Source: Promethearchaeota archaeon
Lineage (GTDB): Archaea > Asgardarchaeota > Thorarchaeia > Thorarchaeales > Thorarchaeaceae
Length of the DNA: 64,000 bases
NCBI GenBank assembly: GCA_014728035.1
Contig: WJMJ01000131.1
Span: 117,381-181,380 of the forward strand
Direction of reading: 5' to 3'
Shown piece after piece: positions 1 to 9,477 of this stretch. Every line of letters begins with the position of its first letter. Position 1 is the stretch's first letter. Made by a program: the position numbers and the translations under genes. The notes under the pieces are model-generated. The model ran no database searches. It saw only the letters and a list, made by a program, of their open reading frames with translations, and was not told where the DNA came from.

Positions 1-71
1 GCGAACGGTTTATAACTATAGTTAATTCTGAGAGTATATTAATCTGACTCTCTGGTAGTGGTTACTAACAA

Positions 72-1331
72 TCATTCTGGCAGATATTTGTCAGCAGATT
101 CACGATAGACCTTCTCTTCGGTCTTGTGAGCTCCTGGAGTATCCAACTCAACATCTCTATAATCAGATCTGTCCTGAGATAAGATACTACGGAATACTTC
201 GTGTTGGATTATCATTCTCTGCACCTCATTACTACCCGTCCAAATTGTAGCAAGTCTAGCATCGCGATATAAGCGTTCTATAGGATAGACATCTGTATAC
301 CCGATACCACCCAAAATTTGCATTGCTTCGTGTACAGCCTTAAAGCCTGCTTCAGTTGCATACACCTTAGCTTGTGATACCTCTTTTCTGCACCATGCTC
401 CCGTATCAGCTACTTTTGCGGCATGATATACAAGGCCACGAGCAGCATCAAGTTCAGTAACACAATCAGCAACTTTGAAACTAATGCCTTCGTATCTACG
501 AATAGAATGTCCAAAGGCTTCACGCTTATCAGCATATCGAGCCGCTATTTCTATCGCTGCACGACCCATACCAATTGGCCCAGCTGCTGAAGTGAGTCTT
601 TCTGGAACCATCATGGCATTGAATACATCCGCTCCCTCGTTCAGATTACCGATGATTCGAAACGGAGGAATCTCAATATTGGACATGACAATTCTTGCAG
701 CACCCATCCCCCTACATCCCATTAGTTCATATTCTTCTTCGACCTCCACTCCATCATCACGTTCGACTACAAATGCCGTAAGGGATTTGTGGGGTTTTGC
801 ATCAAAATCAGTTTTTGCATAAATGAGAAAATAGTCTGCTCCAATTCCTCCGGCTACAAATCGTTTCTGGCCGTTTATGATATACGAATCACCATTTTTG
901 ATAGCAGTTGTATTTGTGCCGAAGAAATCAGATCCACCCCTAGGTTCTGTCAGTCCCTCACCACAAATCAACTCACCTTTTATAGTAGGAGCCAAGTATG
1001 TTTTCTTTTGTTCTTCAGTGCCAAATTTGTTAATACCTTCTCCAATTATACTTGGGAGAGAGTATGCACATCCGAGCGCTATACCAAGAACCCCTATCTC
1101 TTCGATCGCTAGCATTTCGGAAACCCATCCAAGACCACGTCCACCATAATCTTTTGGAAAACGGAGGCCTAGAATATTTGCCTTGCCAGCATCTCTAATG
1201 AATTCATAAGGATACTCTTTCTCTTTAGAGTCCATTTTTAGCAGTAAAGTTCGGTCTACATTATCGCGCACAAAAGTACGGATTTCATCACGTATCTGTT
1301 TCTCATCTTCAGAGAGCAATACTTCAAACAT
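72..1331 (-). CDS. Acyl-CoA dehydrogenase (isovaleryl/long-chain-type active site)
   Basis: Full-length FAD acyl-CoA dehydrogenase that oxidises acyl-CoA to enoyl-CoA and passes electrons to a flavoprotein or ferredoxin. Visible blocks are GLTEPRGGSD in the FAD-binding middle domain and AMQILGGIGYTDVYPIERLYRD in the C-terminal helical domain (quoted in part). The usual catalytic Glu near the C-terminus (YEGT motif) is replaced (IWTGSNE), but a Glu sits in PERLTSAAGPIGMG at about residue 256 of the long ORF, where isovaleryl-CoA and long-chain dehydrogenases carry theirs, so the enzyme is probably active on branched or long acyl chains (inference). The ORF track begins at a GTG inside the ferredoxin gene; I prefer the ATG giving MFEVLLSEDEKQ, the normal family N-terminus. 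It directly follows the ferredoxin gene, suggesting one operon. Confidence 0.9.
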   Translation of the reverse strand: MFEVLLSEDEKQIRDEIRTFVRDNVDRTLLLKMDSKEKEYPYEFIRDAGKANILGLRFPKDYGGRGLGWVSEMLAIEEIGVLGIALGCAYSLPSIIGEGINKFGTEEQKKTYLAPTIKGELICGEGLTEPRGGSDFFGTNTTAIKNGDSYIINGQKRFVAGGIGADYFLIYAKTDFDAKPHKSLTAFVVERDDGVEVEEEYELMGCRGMGAARIVMSNIEIPPFRIIGNLNEGADVFNAMMVPERLTSAAGPIGMGRAAIEIAARYADKREAFGHSIRRYEGISFKVADCVTELDAARGLVYHAAKVADTGAWCRKEVSQAKVYATEAGFKAVHEAMQILGGIGYTDVYPIERLYRDARLATIWTGSNEVQRMIIQHEVFRSILSQDRSDYRDVELDTPGAHKTEEKVYRESADKYLPE

Positions 1332-1356
1332 CTTTCTCATCCCACAAGACTTAGAA

Positions 1357-1698
1357 TTATGCACCACGTAGTAAAGAATCTAGTGTCTCTGATGAGCCAC
1401 TTTCTCGTTCTATATGAATTGCATTTCTTGGACAAACAACTTCACAAACAAGACAAAGAATGCAATCAGCATCTCGAACAGGGTCTACCACACGACCATG
1501 ATCAGGAGAAAGCCATACTGAAAATACCTTTGTTGGGCATGCAGGAACACATTTCATACATCCATTGCAGGAGGCAAGATGTACTCCAGCCGTTTTGCCA
1601 TGAATGCACTCTGAACCATCAGGGCTAACCCATACAGGATGCCCACTATGTTCGCCCGTACAGTTCCATCGTTTGCGGAATTCCTTGTCAATTGGCAC
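1357..1698 (-). CDS. Two-[4Fe-4S] ferredoxin, partner of the acyl-CoA dehydrogenase
   Basis: A 113-residue protein with two classical cluster motifs, CNGCMKCVPACP and CILCLVCEVVCP, preceded by about 40 residues without cysteine motifs except single Cys residues. It is likely an electron carrier in the cytoplasm. Its stop lies a few bases from the acyl-CoA dehydrogenase start, so it probably serves that enzyme (inference from adjacency). The start is a GTG; an overlapping ATG is in another frame. Confidence 0.85.
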   Translation of the reverse strand: MPIDKEFRKRWNCTGEHSGHPVWVSPDGSECIHGKTAGVHLASCNGCMKCVPACPTKVFSVWLSPDHGRVVDPVRDADCILCLVCEVVCPRNAIHIERESGSSETLDSLLRGA

Positions 1699-1744
1699 AT
1701 CAGGATAATGTGTTCCTGAACTTATAGTCTATTTGGGAAAATAC

Positions 1745-2170
1745 TCAAAAGTCACCTAGACGATTTTCACCTTCTATCTGTTGGAGCGGAGTCAAATTAA
1801 TGCTAGCCTCCAATGTCCCAAGATATGCTCCTTCACTGTCACGAATTGCAATGTACCGAATCAAAACTTTCCTTGGTTTATCACCAACAGGAAGGTCTAT
1901 CCAGAAATCAATTTGGTCTCGTTCACCAGATTTAAGCTTCTTGAGTACTTTTTCTACCTTATCTAGACTATCGGATGGATGGCACATTCGAACATTTCGT
2001 CCAATCACACCAGGGCCTCTTTTAAATATCCGAGTGCCGTGTTTGTTCCAAAAGAGAACATCATCCTCTGCATCAATGACTGAAAATTCCACTGGAAGTA
2101 CATCTAACATACTCGCCAAGAAATCAGTGTTCATTTCATCAAGTGCGTGGATAAGCGGTTTAATTGTCAT
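1745..2170 (-). CDS. Single PAS-domain protein (DUF438-like PAS)
   Basis: A 141-residue protein that is one PAS domain: VEFSVIDAEDDVLFWNKHG near residues 27-45, GRNVRMCHPSDSLDKV in the middle, and a final strand segment YLGTLEASINLTPLQQIEG. The CHP followed by SLDKVEKVL matches the PAS domain found at the C-terminus of DUF438 proteins, where a ligand or haem pocket is suspected. No output domain is attached, so it may be a stand-alone sensor working with a partner. It is separated from the ferredoxin by about 45 bases and may be co-transcribed. Confidence 0.75.
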   Translation of the reverse strand: MTIKPLIHALDEMNTDFLASMLDVLPVEFSVIDAEDDVLFWNKHGTRIFKRGPGVIGRNVRMCHPSDSLDKVEKVLKKLKSGERDQIDFWIDLPVGDKPRKVLIRYIAIRDSEGAYLGTLEASINLTPLQQIEGENRLGDF

Positions 2171-2342
2171 AGTATAATAAAGTGAAAACCATCACTTATT
2201 GTTCTTTTCACTAATCAATCTTTTCAGATCAAGAGTATATTATTTGAGATATTGTAGATTCAATACGATTCTTCTCAAAGAAATAGCACCTTTTGCATCT
2301 ATAACATATAGGAGTGTTTCATATAATAAAAACACGATACCG

Positions 2343-2594
2343 TTGTCCTATAGATTAGATCCTAATCCTGATAAATTATCACGAGAAGATATTCTTTCAT
2401 TAGTTTCATTTTGTCCTCTTTGTGGAAATAAATGGCCAAAGAAACAATACATTTGTTCAAATGGCCACTGTGGAGTAAAGGTACGCATTGAGCCCAAAGC
2501 CCATAACTGGTTTCTATTTTATCCGAAGCATAATGGATGGGTGTATCTGGAAAGACGACTGCCAAGGATTTCGGAGGGAGAAAACAAGAGTTAG
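2343..2594 (+). CDS. Small zinc-ribbon protein, function unknown
   Basis: The convincing part contains CPLCGNKW and YICSNGHCGVKV, a Cys4/His-type zinc ribbon, followed by HNWFLFYPKHNGWVYLERR. I do not recognise the family. The track ORF begins at a TTG at 2199, but its first 48 residues look non-coding. I prefer a TTG at 2343 about 25 bases after an AT-rich TATA-like stretch (ATATAATAAAA), giving a leaderless or nearly leaderless mRNA; this start is uncertain. Confidence 0.5.
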   Translation: MSYRLDPNPDKLSREDILSLVSFCPLCGNKWPKKQYICSNGHCGVKVRIEPKAHNWFLFYPKHNGWVYLERRLPRISEGENKS

Positions 2595-2665
2595 TGAGAA
2601 GACTAATTACATGGATTTTATACAATATCACAATCAATAGCATGGGATGTGCAAGGTGAAGATAA

Positions 2666-3154
2666 ATGACTGACGTTTTCATCCGATATCAAACAACAAC
2701 AGGAATAGAAAAGACAGTCAAATTCGATACGGCAGAAACCAAAATCAATTTAGACCTTCGGGATATCCAGTCAATTGACCTTTTACCACTTATTTGGTGT
2801 ACAAGTTTGCAGGACTTGAGCCTTAGAAATAACCAAATTGTTCATCTTGACCTGACACCATTAGCAAAATGCAAAAGCCTCATCTGTTTAGCTCTGAATA
2901 ATAACAAAATAGAATCCATTGATTTTAGCCCATTGTCAAGTTGTAAGAAGCTTGAGGAGATTTTCCTAAAAAAGAACAATCTCTCACGCATAGATATATC
3001 GCCACTCTTTCAGTGCAGTAACCTTCAGACATTTGAAATCGACGAGTCAGTTTCAATGACAGCAAATATGCTACTAAGATCAATCGGAAATTGGCCATCA
3101 GTACTAGTACAACAATATGGGAAGATACTCTGGAAAGTTCCACGAAAAAGCTGA
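2666..3154 (+). CDS. Leucine-rich repeat protein
   Basis: A 162-residue protein with about four LRR units of 23-24 residues, visible as LQDLSLRNNQIVHLDLTPL, LICLALNNNKIESIDFSPL and LEEIFLKKNNLSRIDISPL. The motif LxLxxNxI is regular, so it should form a short solenoid for protein binding. No signal peptide or membrane segment is present, so it should be cytoplasmic. LRR proteins of this kind are frequent in Asgard archaea. It ends six bases before the convergent phosphate transporter gene. Confidence 0.8.
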   Translation: MTDVFIRYQTTTGIEKTVKFDTAETKINLDLRDIQSIDLLPLIWCTSLQDLSLRNNQIVHLDLTPLAKCKSLICLALNNNKIESIDFSPLSSCKKLEEIFLKKNNLSRIDISPLFQCSNLQTFEIDESVSMTANMLLRSIGNWPSVLVQQYGKILWKVPRKS

Positions 3155-3159
3155 TGGTA

Positions 3160-4194
3160 TCAAAATATTGGAAGTATAACTAAGAATGCGAATACCATCA
3201 GACCAAAAATAGCTGATATAGGTACGGTAATAATCCAAGATATAACGATAGAACGAATCTGATCTTTTTTGATTGGTGTCTGCGAAATCCATCCCACAGC
3301 TATCAATGCGGCAACGAGAACATGAGTACCACTTAGCGGCAATCCAAAATACGTCCCGACAAACATAACCATCGAAACGGAAACACTTGCAGATAATGCA
3401 GAAGAGGGGGAGAGCGTAACTACTTCTGTAGAGAGTGTTTTGATAACCTTTCGGCCAACTACTACTAACCCGAAAGCCATTCCAACTCCTCCAACTAAGA
3501 GAGGAATCACAATACCTGGAAACACAAATGGGCCAAAGAAGACAGGCTCTTGAAAATCAGGTAGAGCAGTTAAGGGAGCTACTGCATTAGCAACATCATT
3601 CCCACCTCTACTTAGTGAGGTGATAATCAAGAAGACTGCAAGACCATAAGCAGCCAGTTCTTCTTGACGCTCACGCTGTGCCAGACCTGGCGCTCTAGAT
3701 TGGATTCGCCGAACTCCTTTGAATACCACTGCAGCAATGCCAAAACCAACAACGGGAGAAATGACCCATCCAGCAAGAATCTCGACAATCACATTCCAAG
3801 AAATTATCTCCATGCCCCAACCAGTCAACCCAAAAAACGGAGCGGATGCAGCCACACCAATAACTGAGCCGACTATACATTGTGTTGTGCTAATCGGAAG
3901 TCCTTTTGTTATAGAAGCAAGTAGAAGCCAAATTGCCATTGAGATAAGAACTGCAAACATCATTGTAGTCGTTAATTGTTGACCACTAATCAAATCAGAC
4001 CCTACTTTCTCAGAGACCCCACCACCAAGTGATAAAGCTCCGATAATATTGATGACCGCACCTATTGCAACAGCTGTGGTTACTGAAAAAACCTTAGCCC
4101 CAACAGCGGGACTCATTGTTTCATCATTGCTTCCAATCGCAAAAGCCACAATAAAGCCAATGACCAGTAATAGAAGAAGAATGACTAAATCCAC
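3160..4194 (-). CDS. pit: PiT-family inorganic phosphate transporter
   Basis: A 344-residue polytopic membrane protein with the two PiT signatures GSNDETMSPAVGAK near the N-terminus and GGNDVANAVAPLTALP in the second half, the inverted-repeat halves of the fold. It imports phosphate by ion symport across the cytoplasmic membrane. The upstream same-strand gene is the DUF47/PhoU-like partner, the usual arrangement. The short length agrees with archaeal PiT members. Confidence 0.93.
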   Translation of the reverse strand: MDLVILLLLLVIGFIVAFAIGSNDETMSPAVGAKVFSVTTAVAIGAVINIIGALSLGGGVSEKVGSDLISGQQLTTTMMFAVLISMAIWLLLASITKGLPISTTQCIVGSVIGVAASAPFFGLTGWGMEIISWNVIVEILAGWVISPVVGFGIAAVVFKGVRRIQSRAPGLAQRERQEELAAYGLAVFLIITSLSRGGNDVANAVAPLTALPDFQEPVFFGPFVFPGIVIPLLVGGVGMAFGLVVVGRKVIKTLSTEVVTLSPSSALSASVSVSMVMFVGTYFGLPLSGTHVLVAALIAVGWISQTPIKKDQIRSIVISWIITVPISAIFGLMVFAFLVILPIF

Positions 4195-4218
4195 TAGAAT
4201 GTCACACTCTTATCTTTT

Positions 4219-4878
4219 CTAGGAATATTTGGTAGCTAATGCACGAATGTAATCAGCAGTTGCTTCTGTGCGTTCCGCAACCAGTAATATTCTATGAGAC
4301 ATTCCATGAAACAGAAGTAGATTAGGAGCTTCGTGGTTTTGTTCAGTAAGAAGTGCTCCCAACAGATCGAATTGTATGTCCCGTGCCTCTTCTCTTACAT
4401 CTTCAACTTTATGACAGAACTCAACCGATTTAGAGAAATTGGTGAAAAGGAACTTGACTGCGTCTTGAAGTAAATCAGTACAATTCCAACATTTCTCAGC
4501 AATTTTGACAATTGCTTCAGGAGGTTTAGACTTTCGACCAATCGCCATCATTCTTACAGCTTCTTCAGCAGCATCGACAATATCATCCATCATCTCGACA
4601 AGTTTGTGGCGTTCTTGGGTCTGTTGAGGGAGATAGGCATGTTTGGGAAAGATGGATTCGACTAGCTCGTCCTTCAGTTCGTCCGCATGTCTTTCTATTG
4701 TGATTATCTCTTCTTCTCGAGCTAATAGAGTTTCTAGATCTCCATCGAACCAAGCCTGTGCACTCTGGTGTAATTTGGCACTAGCAGCTTGAAGGGCTTT
4801 GCTAATTTTTAGCATTAATTCATCTGCTTGTCTTCTTAATTCCTTATCGCCGCCACGGAATATTTTGGAAAACGCCAT
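4219..4878 (-). CDS. DUF47 / PhoU-like phosphate transport regulator
   Basis: An all-helical protein starting MAFSKIFRGGDKELRRQADE, with PhoU-like acidic metal-binding helices (LVEMMDDIVDAAEEAV near residue 100). DUF47 proteins accompany PiT transporters and are thought to modulate phosphate uptake. Its stop is about 25 bases before the transporter start, so the two form an operon. The track start (GTG) adds three residues; the ATG giving MAFSK is the likely start. Confidence 0.9.
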   Translation of the reverse strand: MAFSKIFRGGDKELRRQADELMLKISKALQAASAKLHQSAQAWFDGDLETLLAREEEIITIERHADELKDELVESIFPKHAYLPQQTQERHKLVEMMDDIVDAAEEAVRMMAIGRKSKPPEAIVKIAEKCWNCTDLLQDAVKFLFTNFSKSVEFCHKVEDVREEARDIQFDLLGALLTEQNHEAPNLLLFHGMSHRILLVAERTEATADYIRALATKYS

Positions 4879-4940
4879 GATAACCACAATGTAACACGAT
4901 TATTGGTATCCTCACTTATAATCTTCATCCAAGCATAGTT

Positions 4941-5939
4941 CTATAGTTCAACTGCACCAATAGAATCCATATCACCAACGACTTCAAGTCCAGCATTTGT
5001 TCCTGTGCCTTCAAATAGCAGCTTGCGGCTGGTTTTTGTGAGCTCATAAAATCGAATACTAATCTTAGAAGTAAGACTCTCAATAATTCGTCCGGACATC
5101 GAGCCTTGGACTGGAGACCTAAGTGTTGCACCATCAGCACGTGAGGCATCAACCATAATAGCATATTTTTTATCACGTACTTGAAATCTAACGTTTTTTT
5201 CTGATACACGAATTTGAGATATCCGAGCCCCAGTGTAAGTTGTGAATCGGTATATTGTATTATCATAGAGAAGTCCAATTAGAAATCCAGGAAATTGAGA
5301 GCCAAACCAAGGAATCGTAGCAATTGATGATGAAAATGAAACTCTAGGTTCTTGAAAATGATTAGATTGCATCCAGATCCAAGAGCTAGGGAAACCTTGA
5401 CCCCAGTCCTTCTCTAAATATCCACGACCATCAGTGAAATCAATCTTGCTTCCATTGATCGTCAGAACTCCTTCTATGGAATGATCGAAGCTAAGTATAC
5501 CATGAAGGCATTGTAATCCAGGAACAAAACGAAATATTCCCATAGCCCCTGGAGAAAATGTTGTTACAGGCCAAGGAATAATGTTTTTGAAAATCAGGCT
5601 CCCTTCAACATGTTGGTCATCATTTCTGATTGCTAGTTTGATTCCATTTAGTGAAAATCTGCTATTCTCAACTTGGATGTCAAAAGAATGCTTAGCACTT
5701 GAGAAAGAATCTAGTGGGTAGCGATGGTAAGTAGCAGAGGCATCATTTCCAGTCAACACCTGGATAAAAGAATGTCGTGAGCCATCAAGCCCTCCAAAAC
5801 TCACACCAGGAATAATGGCATACGAGTGCTTCCGGGATTTATCAACTATTTTGAAATACCATCCCTCAAAGTAACCATTCATTTCCTTTTTCCCCTGATA
5901 CATCTCAGGTTTCCAATAGGTACGCAAAGCATGAAACAT
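4941..5939 (-). CDS. Tocopherol-cyclase-like (lipocalin-type) protein
   Basis: A 332-residue protein with hallmarks of the tocopherol cyclase family: N-terminal GYFEGWYFKIVD and SYAIIPGV, and central GYLEKDWGQGFPSSWIWMQSNHF. In plants and cyanobacteria this family closes the chromanol ring of tocopherol. Archaea are not known to make tocopherol, so the substrate here is open, perhaps an isoprenoid quinone or another lipid. No signal peptide is evident. An AT-rich region separates it from the divergent SDR gene. Confidence 0.8.
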   Translation of the reverse strand: MFHALRTYWKPEMYQGKKEMNGYFEGWYFKIVDKSRKHSYAIIPGVSFGGLDGSRHSFIQVLTGNDASATYHRYPLDSFSSAKHSFDIQVENSRFSLNGIKLAIRNDDQHVEGSLIFKNIIPWPVTTFSPGAMGIFRFVPGLQCLHGILSFDHSIEGVLTINGSKIDFTDGRGYLEKDWGQGFPSSWIWMQSNHFQEPRVSFSSSIATIPWFGSQFPGFLIGLLYDNTIYRFTTYTGARISQIRVSEKNVRFQVRDKKYAIMVDASRADGATLRSPVQGSMSGRIIESLTSKISIRFYELTKTSRKLLFEGTGTNAGLEVVGDMDSIGAVEL

Positions 5940-6047
5940 TTAACCACCAGTTAGTCAATAAATAAGGACTAGATGCATATCTATCATTAGGTCATGCCGA
6001 ATTCTTCATAGGTAACCTCACAGAATCCTATACGAAGAGGTATTAAC

Positions 6048-6863
6048 TTGAAAACAGGTCTGAAAGGTAAGCATGCTGTAATCACGGGTGCAGCAAGTGG
6101 AATAGGTTTTGAAACTACCAAAAGACTCCTTGCAGAGGGGGTCAATATCACAGGAACATACCATAGTTCCAAGAAAGGATTAGAAGAGTTAATCGAACAT
6201 TGGCAGGATCATCTTCAAATAATCCAAGCTGACGTCAGAGATGAAGCAAGTGTACAAAATCTGTTTCGCCTAGCAAACAAAGCATTTGGAAGAGTTGATA
6301 TTTCCATCGCAAATGCAGGTATTGCCAATCACGAAGGAGTAGCAATTCAAGATATGACTCTTGAGCAATGGGATAGAATAATTTCTGTAAATCTGACTGG
6401 CGTGTTTCTTACTGCAAAGTACTTCTTCAAAAACCTAGAAACATATCCTGAGGAACAAGCATCGCTTATACTTATCGGATCAACTGCTGGTATCTTTGGT
6501 GAAGCTTGGTATTGTGATTACGCATCAACAAAAGCAGGTCTCAAAGGTCTCATGCTAAGTCTGAAGAACGAGATAGTCCATCTTGCAAGAAAAGGGAGAG
6601 TGAATATTGTGAACCCAGGTTGGACTGTCACACCAATGGCAGAAGAAGCTCTAACCGAAGAAGAAAGTGTAACCCGAATCCTTCAGACCCTCCCTATGAG
6701 GAAAGTTGCATTACCAAAAGATATAGCGAACGCAATTCTGTACTTGGCTTCAGATGAATTAGCAGGTCATGTGAGTGGACAGTCCATAACAGTAGCAGGA
6801 GGTATGGAAGGTCGTCTACTATTTGTCCCGTCAGACATAGATCCATCACGCGCAAGAGGTTAG
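6048..6863 (+). CDS. Short-chain dehydrogenase/reductase
   Basis: Classical SDR of 271 residues: cofactor motif TGAASGIG at 13-20, NAG at 89-91, catalytic Ser145 and YASTK at 158-162. It should reduce a carbonyl or oxidise an alcohol with NAD(P)H; the substrate is unknown. It starts with TTG about six bases after GAGGT. The final residues overlap the Shine-Dalgarno of the next gene, so the two are translationally linked. Confidence 0.9.
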   Translation: MKTGLKGKHAVITGAASGIGFETTKRLLAEGVNITGTYHSSKKGLEELIEHWQDHLQIIQADVRDEASVQNLFRLANKAFGRVDISIANAGIANHEGVAIQDMTLEQWDRIISVNLTGVFLTAKYFFKNLETYPEEQASLILIGSTAGIFGEAWYCDYASTKAGLKGLMLSLKNEIVHLARKGRVNIVNPGWTVTPMAEEALTEEESVTRILQTLPMRKVALPKDIANAILYLASDELAGHVSGQSITVAGGMEGRLLFVPSDIDPSRARG

Positions 6864-6867
6864 ATTC

Positions 6868-7623
6868 TTGAGTTTTGATGAAATTGCTATAGCATATGAC
6901 AATGCAATAAACTGGGAGAGCAGACTAGATAGAGAGATTCCATTCATCATCAAATCACTCAAAGATGAAGAGGCGGCAAAAATCCTAGACATAGCATGCG
7001 GATCTGGGCGTCATGCAATAGAACTTGCATCCAGAGGTGCATATGTGATTGCATTTGACAACAGCAGCTCTATGATACAACAAGCAAAGAATTTTGCAGA
7101 CTCGGCAAACTCAAGTCCACGTTTTCTCATTTTGGAGATGCTTGAGATGGAAAAGGAGGTCTCTGAATCCTTCGACCTAGCTTTGTGTCTAGGAAATTCT
7201 TTAGCTCTACTAAATGATTGGAATGAAGTAGAACATGTAATTCGAACGGTTCGAAACCTGCTAAACCAAGAGGGAAAATTCATATTTCAAACTCTCAACT
7301 TCACAGAGATAATTAAAAACGATTTTCGACTCTTTCCACTGAAAAGAGGATATACACCTAGTGGAAAAGAAATTGTTTTTGGCAGATTCTTTGACCACGA
7401 TACAAATAGCCAACAGACTCATCTGATTATGTCATCTTTTGTTAAAACTGGTAAAGAGTGGACAGTAACTTCCTCCAAACAAAAGATTCTAAGAATACAG
7501 AAGGAGAATATCGAAGAAATATTACTAAGAGCAGGATTCAATCAAGTAGAATTCTACTCTGATTATAACAAATCCTCTTTTGTACCTACAACTAGTCGAA
7601 GTATGATTGTACGAGCTCAATAA
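6868..7623 (+). CDS. Class I SAM-dependent methyltransferase
   Basis: A 251-residue Rossmann methyltransferase with motif I ILDIACGSGRHAIELA near residue 38, an acidic motif II (IAFDNSSSMI), and post-I block FDLALCLGNSLALL. The DIACGSGRH form is typical of small-molecule methyltransferases. It starts with TTG four bases after the SDR stop with GAGGTT upstream, so the SDR and methyltransferase probably modify the same, unidentified metabolite. Confidence 0.85.
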   Translation: MSFDEIAIAYDNAINWESRLDREIPFIIKSLKDEEAAKILDIACGSGRHAIELASRGAYVIAFDNSSSMIQQAKNFADSANSSPRFLILEMLEMEKEVSESFDLALCLGNSLALLNDWNEVEHVIRTVRNLLNQEGKFIFQTLNFTEIIKNDFRLFPLKRGYTPSGKEIVFGRFFDHDTNSQQTHLIMSSFVKTGKEWTVTSSKQKILRIQKENIEEILLRAGFNQVEFYSDYNKSSFVPTTSRSMIVRAQ

Positions 7624-7630
7624 TTGGTAT

Positions 7631-8563
7631 TCAATCATTATTTGATTGAGTCTTGACAACAATAGCGATAATAATTGTAACCCCAACACCAACAGCTAGA
7701 ATTCGAGTAGAATCAAATAATGAAGGAGGTGAAGTAGGAGTGGGACTGGTCGGAGTAGTTGTAATGGAAGATATTTCAATCAATCCAATTGTCGGATCGT
7801 ATGTGAGAGTTTCATTGAAATAGGGGAAACAGAAGTAGATTTGTTCACCATTGTTTTGTGGATTCGCACCATTTACACTCGCAGTTACTCCGACTGTCTG
7901 AGAGCTGACCTCAGCAGTAGAGGGGTAAGATAGATATCCATTATCAAAGGAAACATTTCCTGCACCAGTAGCAACTGTGGGTCTATTCAACTGGCCGCTA
8001 GAATGCTGACCAATACTAATCACTATTCCAACTGCAAGACTATTGTTGGTATTATGCCAATTCCATCCAGAGAGAATTACATCAAATTTCAAAGATGCAT
8101 TTTTTGAGACTTCAATGTGATTTACCAATACTATCTGAAGACTGGGTTGTTGCGGCCCGAAACTTCCCGGAGAACTGGCAAGTTCAAAGTCTAATTGAAC
8201 CACCTCACCAGATTCTTCTTGAGTTACAAAGTTACTAAAAGTCCAAGTTCCAGACTGGAGTGCTATAACCGAACCAACAACTACATCACTGTCATGGGTA
8301 TAACCACCATCGCTATTGGTATCGGTATATTCAAACATTCTTACGAAGAGAACATGATAATCAGTCGTGTTCTCAACTATATCATAGAATCTATAATGTG
8401 GTGATTGGGAACCCATAAGAAAAAGACCAAACGATCCATTGCGTACATCAAGTCCAGTTGCATCTAATGTATAATCAATACCAAATGGAGAAGCAGCTGC
8501 CCAAGAGAGAGAAACCAGTAAGGTCAATACCGCAATAGTACACACTGATATAGGTCTGGACAT
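7631..8563 (-). CDS. Secreted, C-terminally anchored protein, paralogue of the 9642-10589 product
   Basis: The trimmed protein (about 310 residues) begins with a signal peptide (MSRPISVCTIAVLTLLVSLSW). It ends in a Pro/Thr spacer, a hydrophobic segment ILAVGVGVTIIIAIVV and a short polar tail, so the bulk faces outward. A calcium-site-like DTNSDGGYTHDSD is present near residue 80. Blocks HYRFYDIVENTTDYHVLF, LKFDVILSGWNWHNTNNSL and TLTYDPTIGL match the neighbouring paralogue in order. The family is unknown to me. The track start would overlap the divergent regulator; the ATG at 8563 fits the signal peptide and lies about 38 bases from TTATTATATGC, a TATA-like box. Confidence 0.75.
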   Translation of the reverse strand: MSRPISVCTIAVLTLLVSLSWAAASPFGIDYTLDATGLDVRNGSFGLFLMGSQSPHYRFYDIVENTTDYHVLFVRMFEYTDTNSDGGYTHDSDVVVGSVIALQSGTWTFSNFVTQEESGEVVQLDFELASSPGSFGPQQPSLQIVLVNHIEVSKNASLKFDVILSGWNWHNTNNSLAVGIVISIGQHSSGQLNRPTVATGAGNVSFDNGYLSYPSTAEVSSQTVGVTASVNGANPQNNGEQIYFCFPYFNETLTYDPTIGLIEISSITTTPTSPTPTSPPSLFDSTRILAVGVGVTIIIAIVVKTQSNND

Positions 8564-8628
8564 AGCTATACACAATTCAATATTGCACAAATGCATATAA
8601 TAAGACTGCTTCCTGCGTTCATTAGGAG

Positions 8629-9477
8629 TTGAATTCACTGGATCAAGATACCATAATGGACAAGATGTTCAATGCGCTTGCTCATAAAATCAGACGGAAA
8701 ATAATCGTCATGGTTGGTAATCAGGGCTCCGTCACCTATACGGATCTTACGAAACTAGGTCTTGAACCAGGCACTCTCTATCACCATCTTGATATCCTTG
8801 TAAAATCCGAAGCTGCTATTCTCATACAGGGAAAGAACAAGCAATACTCTCTTACTGATCTAGGAGAAGCAGCTCTTAGTGTTATTTCACAGGGAGAAGA
8901 CCAAACATCTTGGACCATAAGAGAACATAATACTTCTGGAACAATTCCTAAAAAGATAGCAGATTATGTTGGGATGAAGCCTTTGACCATTCGGATACAA
9001 AGAGACCCTTGGAGATTTGTTATTGAGGTGATTCTCTTCCTAAGTGTATATGGGTATCTTGCATCTGAAGTGGCACTTCTGCCTTTTCTATTGTTCTTTC
9101 TTGAGGGGACTTTTATTTCAGGGATAACAATCATAGCAGCACTAGCTTCATGGATAATCACATATCTGCTTGTAGAAATTCTTTCGATGATAATCCTGAA
9201 GAAACGAGAGCCATCTCGCGGGTTATTTATGGCAATACCACTTGCATTTGTTCCTCATTTCTTGATAGAACTGTTATGGTACATTGCACCTGCAAGCGCA
9301 CCATTCACAGGTTGGCCTCTCACAATTGTTCTAACAGGAATAATTTCATGGAGTACGTATATACTCACAGTGGCAGTAGCGAGAGCAAAAAAGGTGAGAC
9401 TATCACGAGCAGCAATGATTACACTAATTATTACAAACCTTAACCTGTTTCTTTTGGCACTAATTACGGGATTCTAA
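8629..9477 (+). CDS. Membrane-bound winged-helix (ArsR-like) regulator
   Basis: N-terminal ArsR-type winged helix (MFNALAHKIRRKIIVMVG through LYHHLDILVKSEAAILIQGK, about residues 10-75) is followed by roughly five membrane helices between residues 130 and 282. One-component membrane regulators of this type are common in archaea. It sits between two paralogous secreted proteins, one divergent and one downstream, and may regulate them (inference). The start is uncertain: TTG at 8629 touches AGGAG, CTG at 8638 has ideal spacing, and ATG at 8656 gives MDKMFNALAH. Confidence 0.8.
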   Translation: MNSLDQDTIMDKMFNALAHKIRRKIIVMVGNQGSVTYTDLTKLGLEPGTLYHHLDILVKSEAAILIQGKNKQYSLTDLGEAALSVISQGEDQTSWTIREHNTSGTIPKKIADYVGMKPLTIRIQRDPWRFVIEVILFLSVYGYLASEVALLPFLLFFLEGTFISGITIIAALASWIITYLLVEILSMIILKKREPSRGLFMAIPLAFVPHFLIELLWYIAPASAPFTGWPLTIVLTGIISWSTYILTVAVARAKKVRLSRAAMITLIITNLNLFLLALITGF

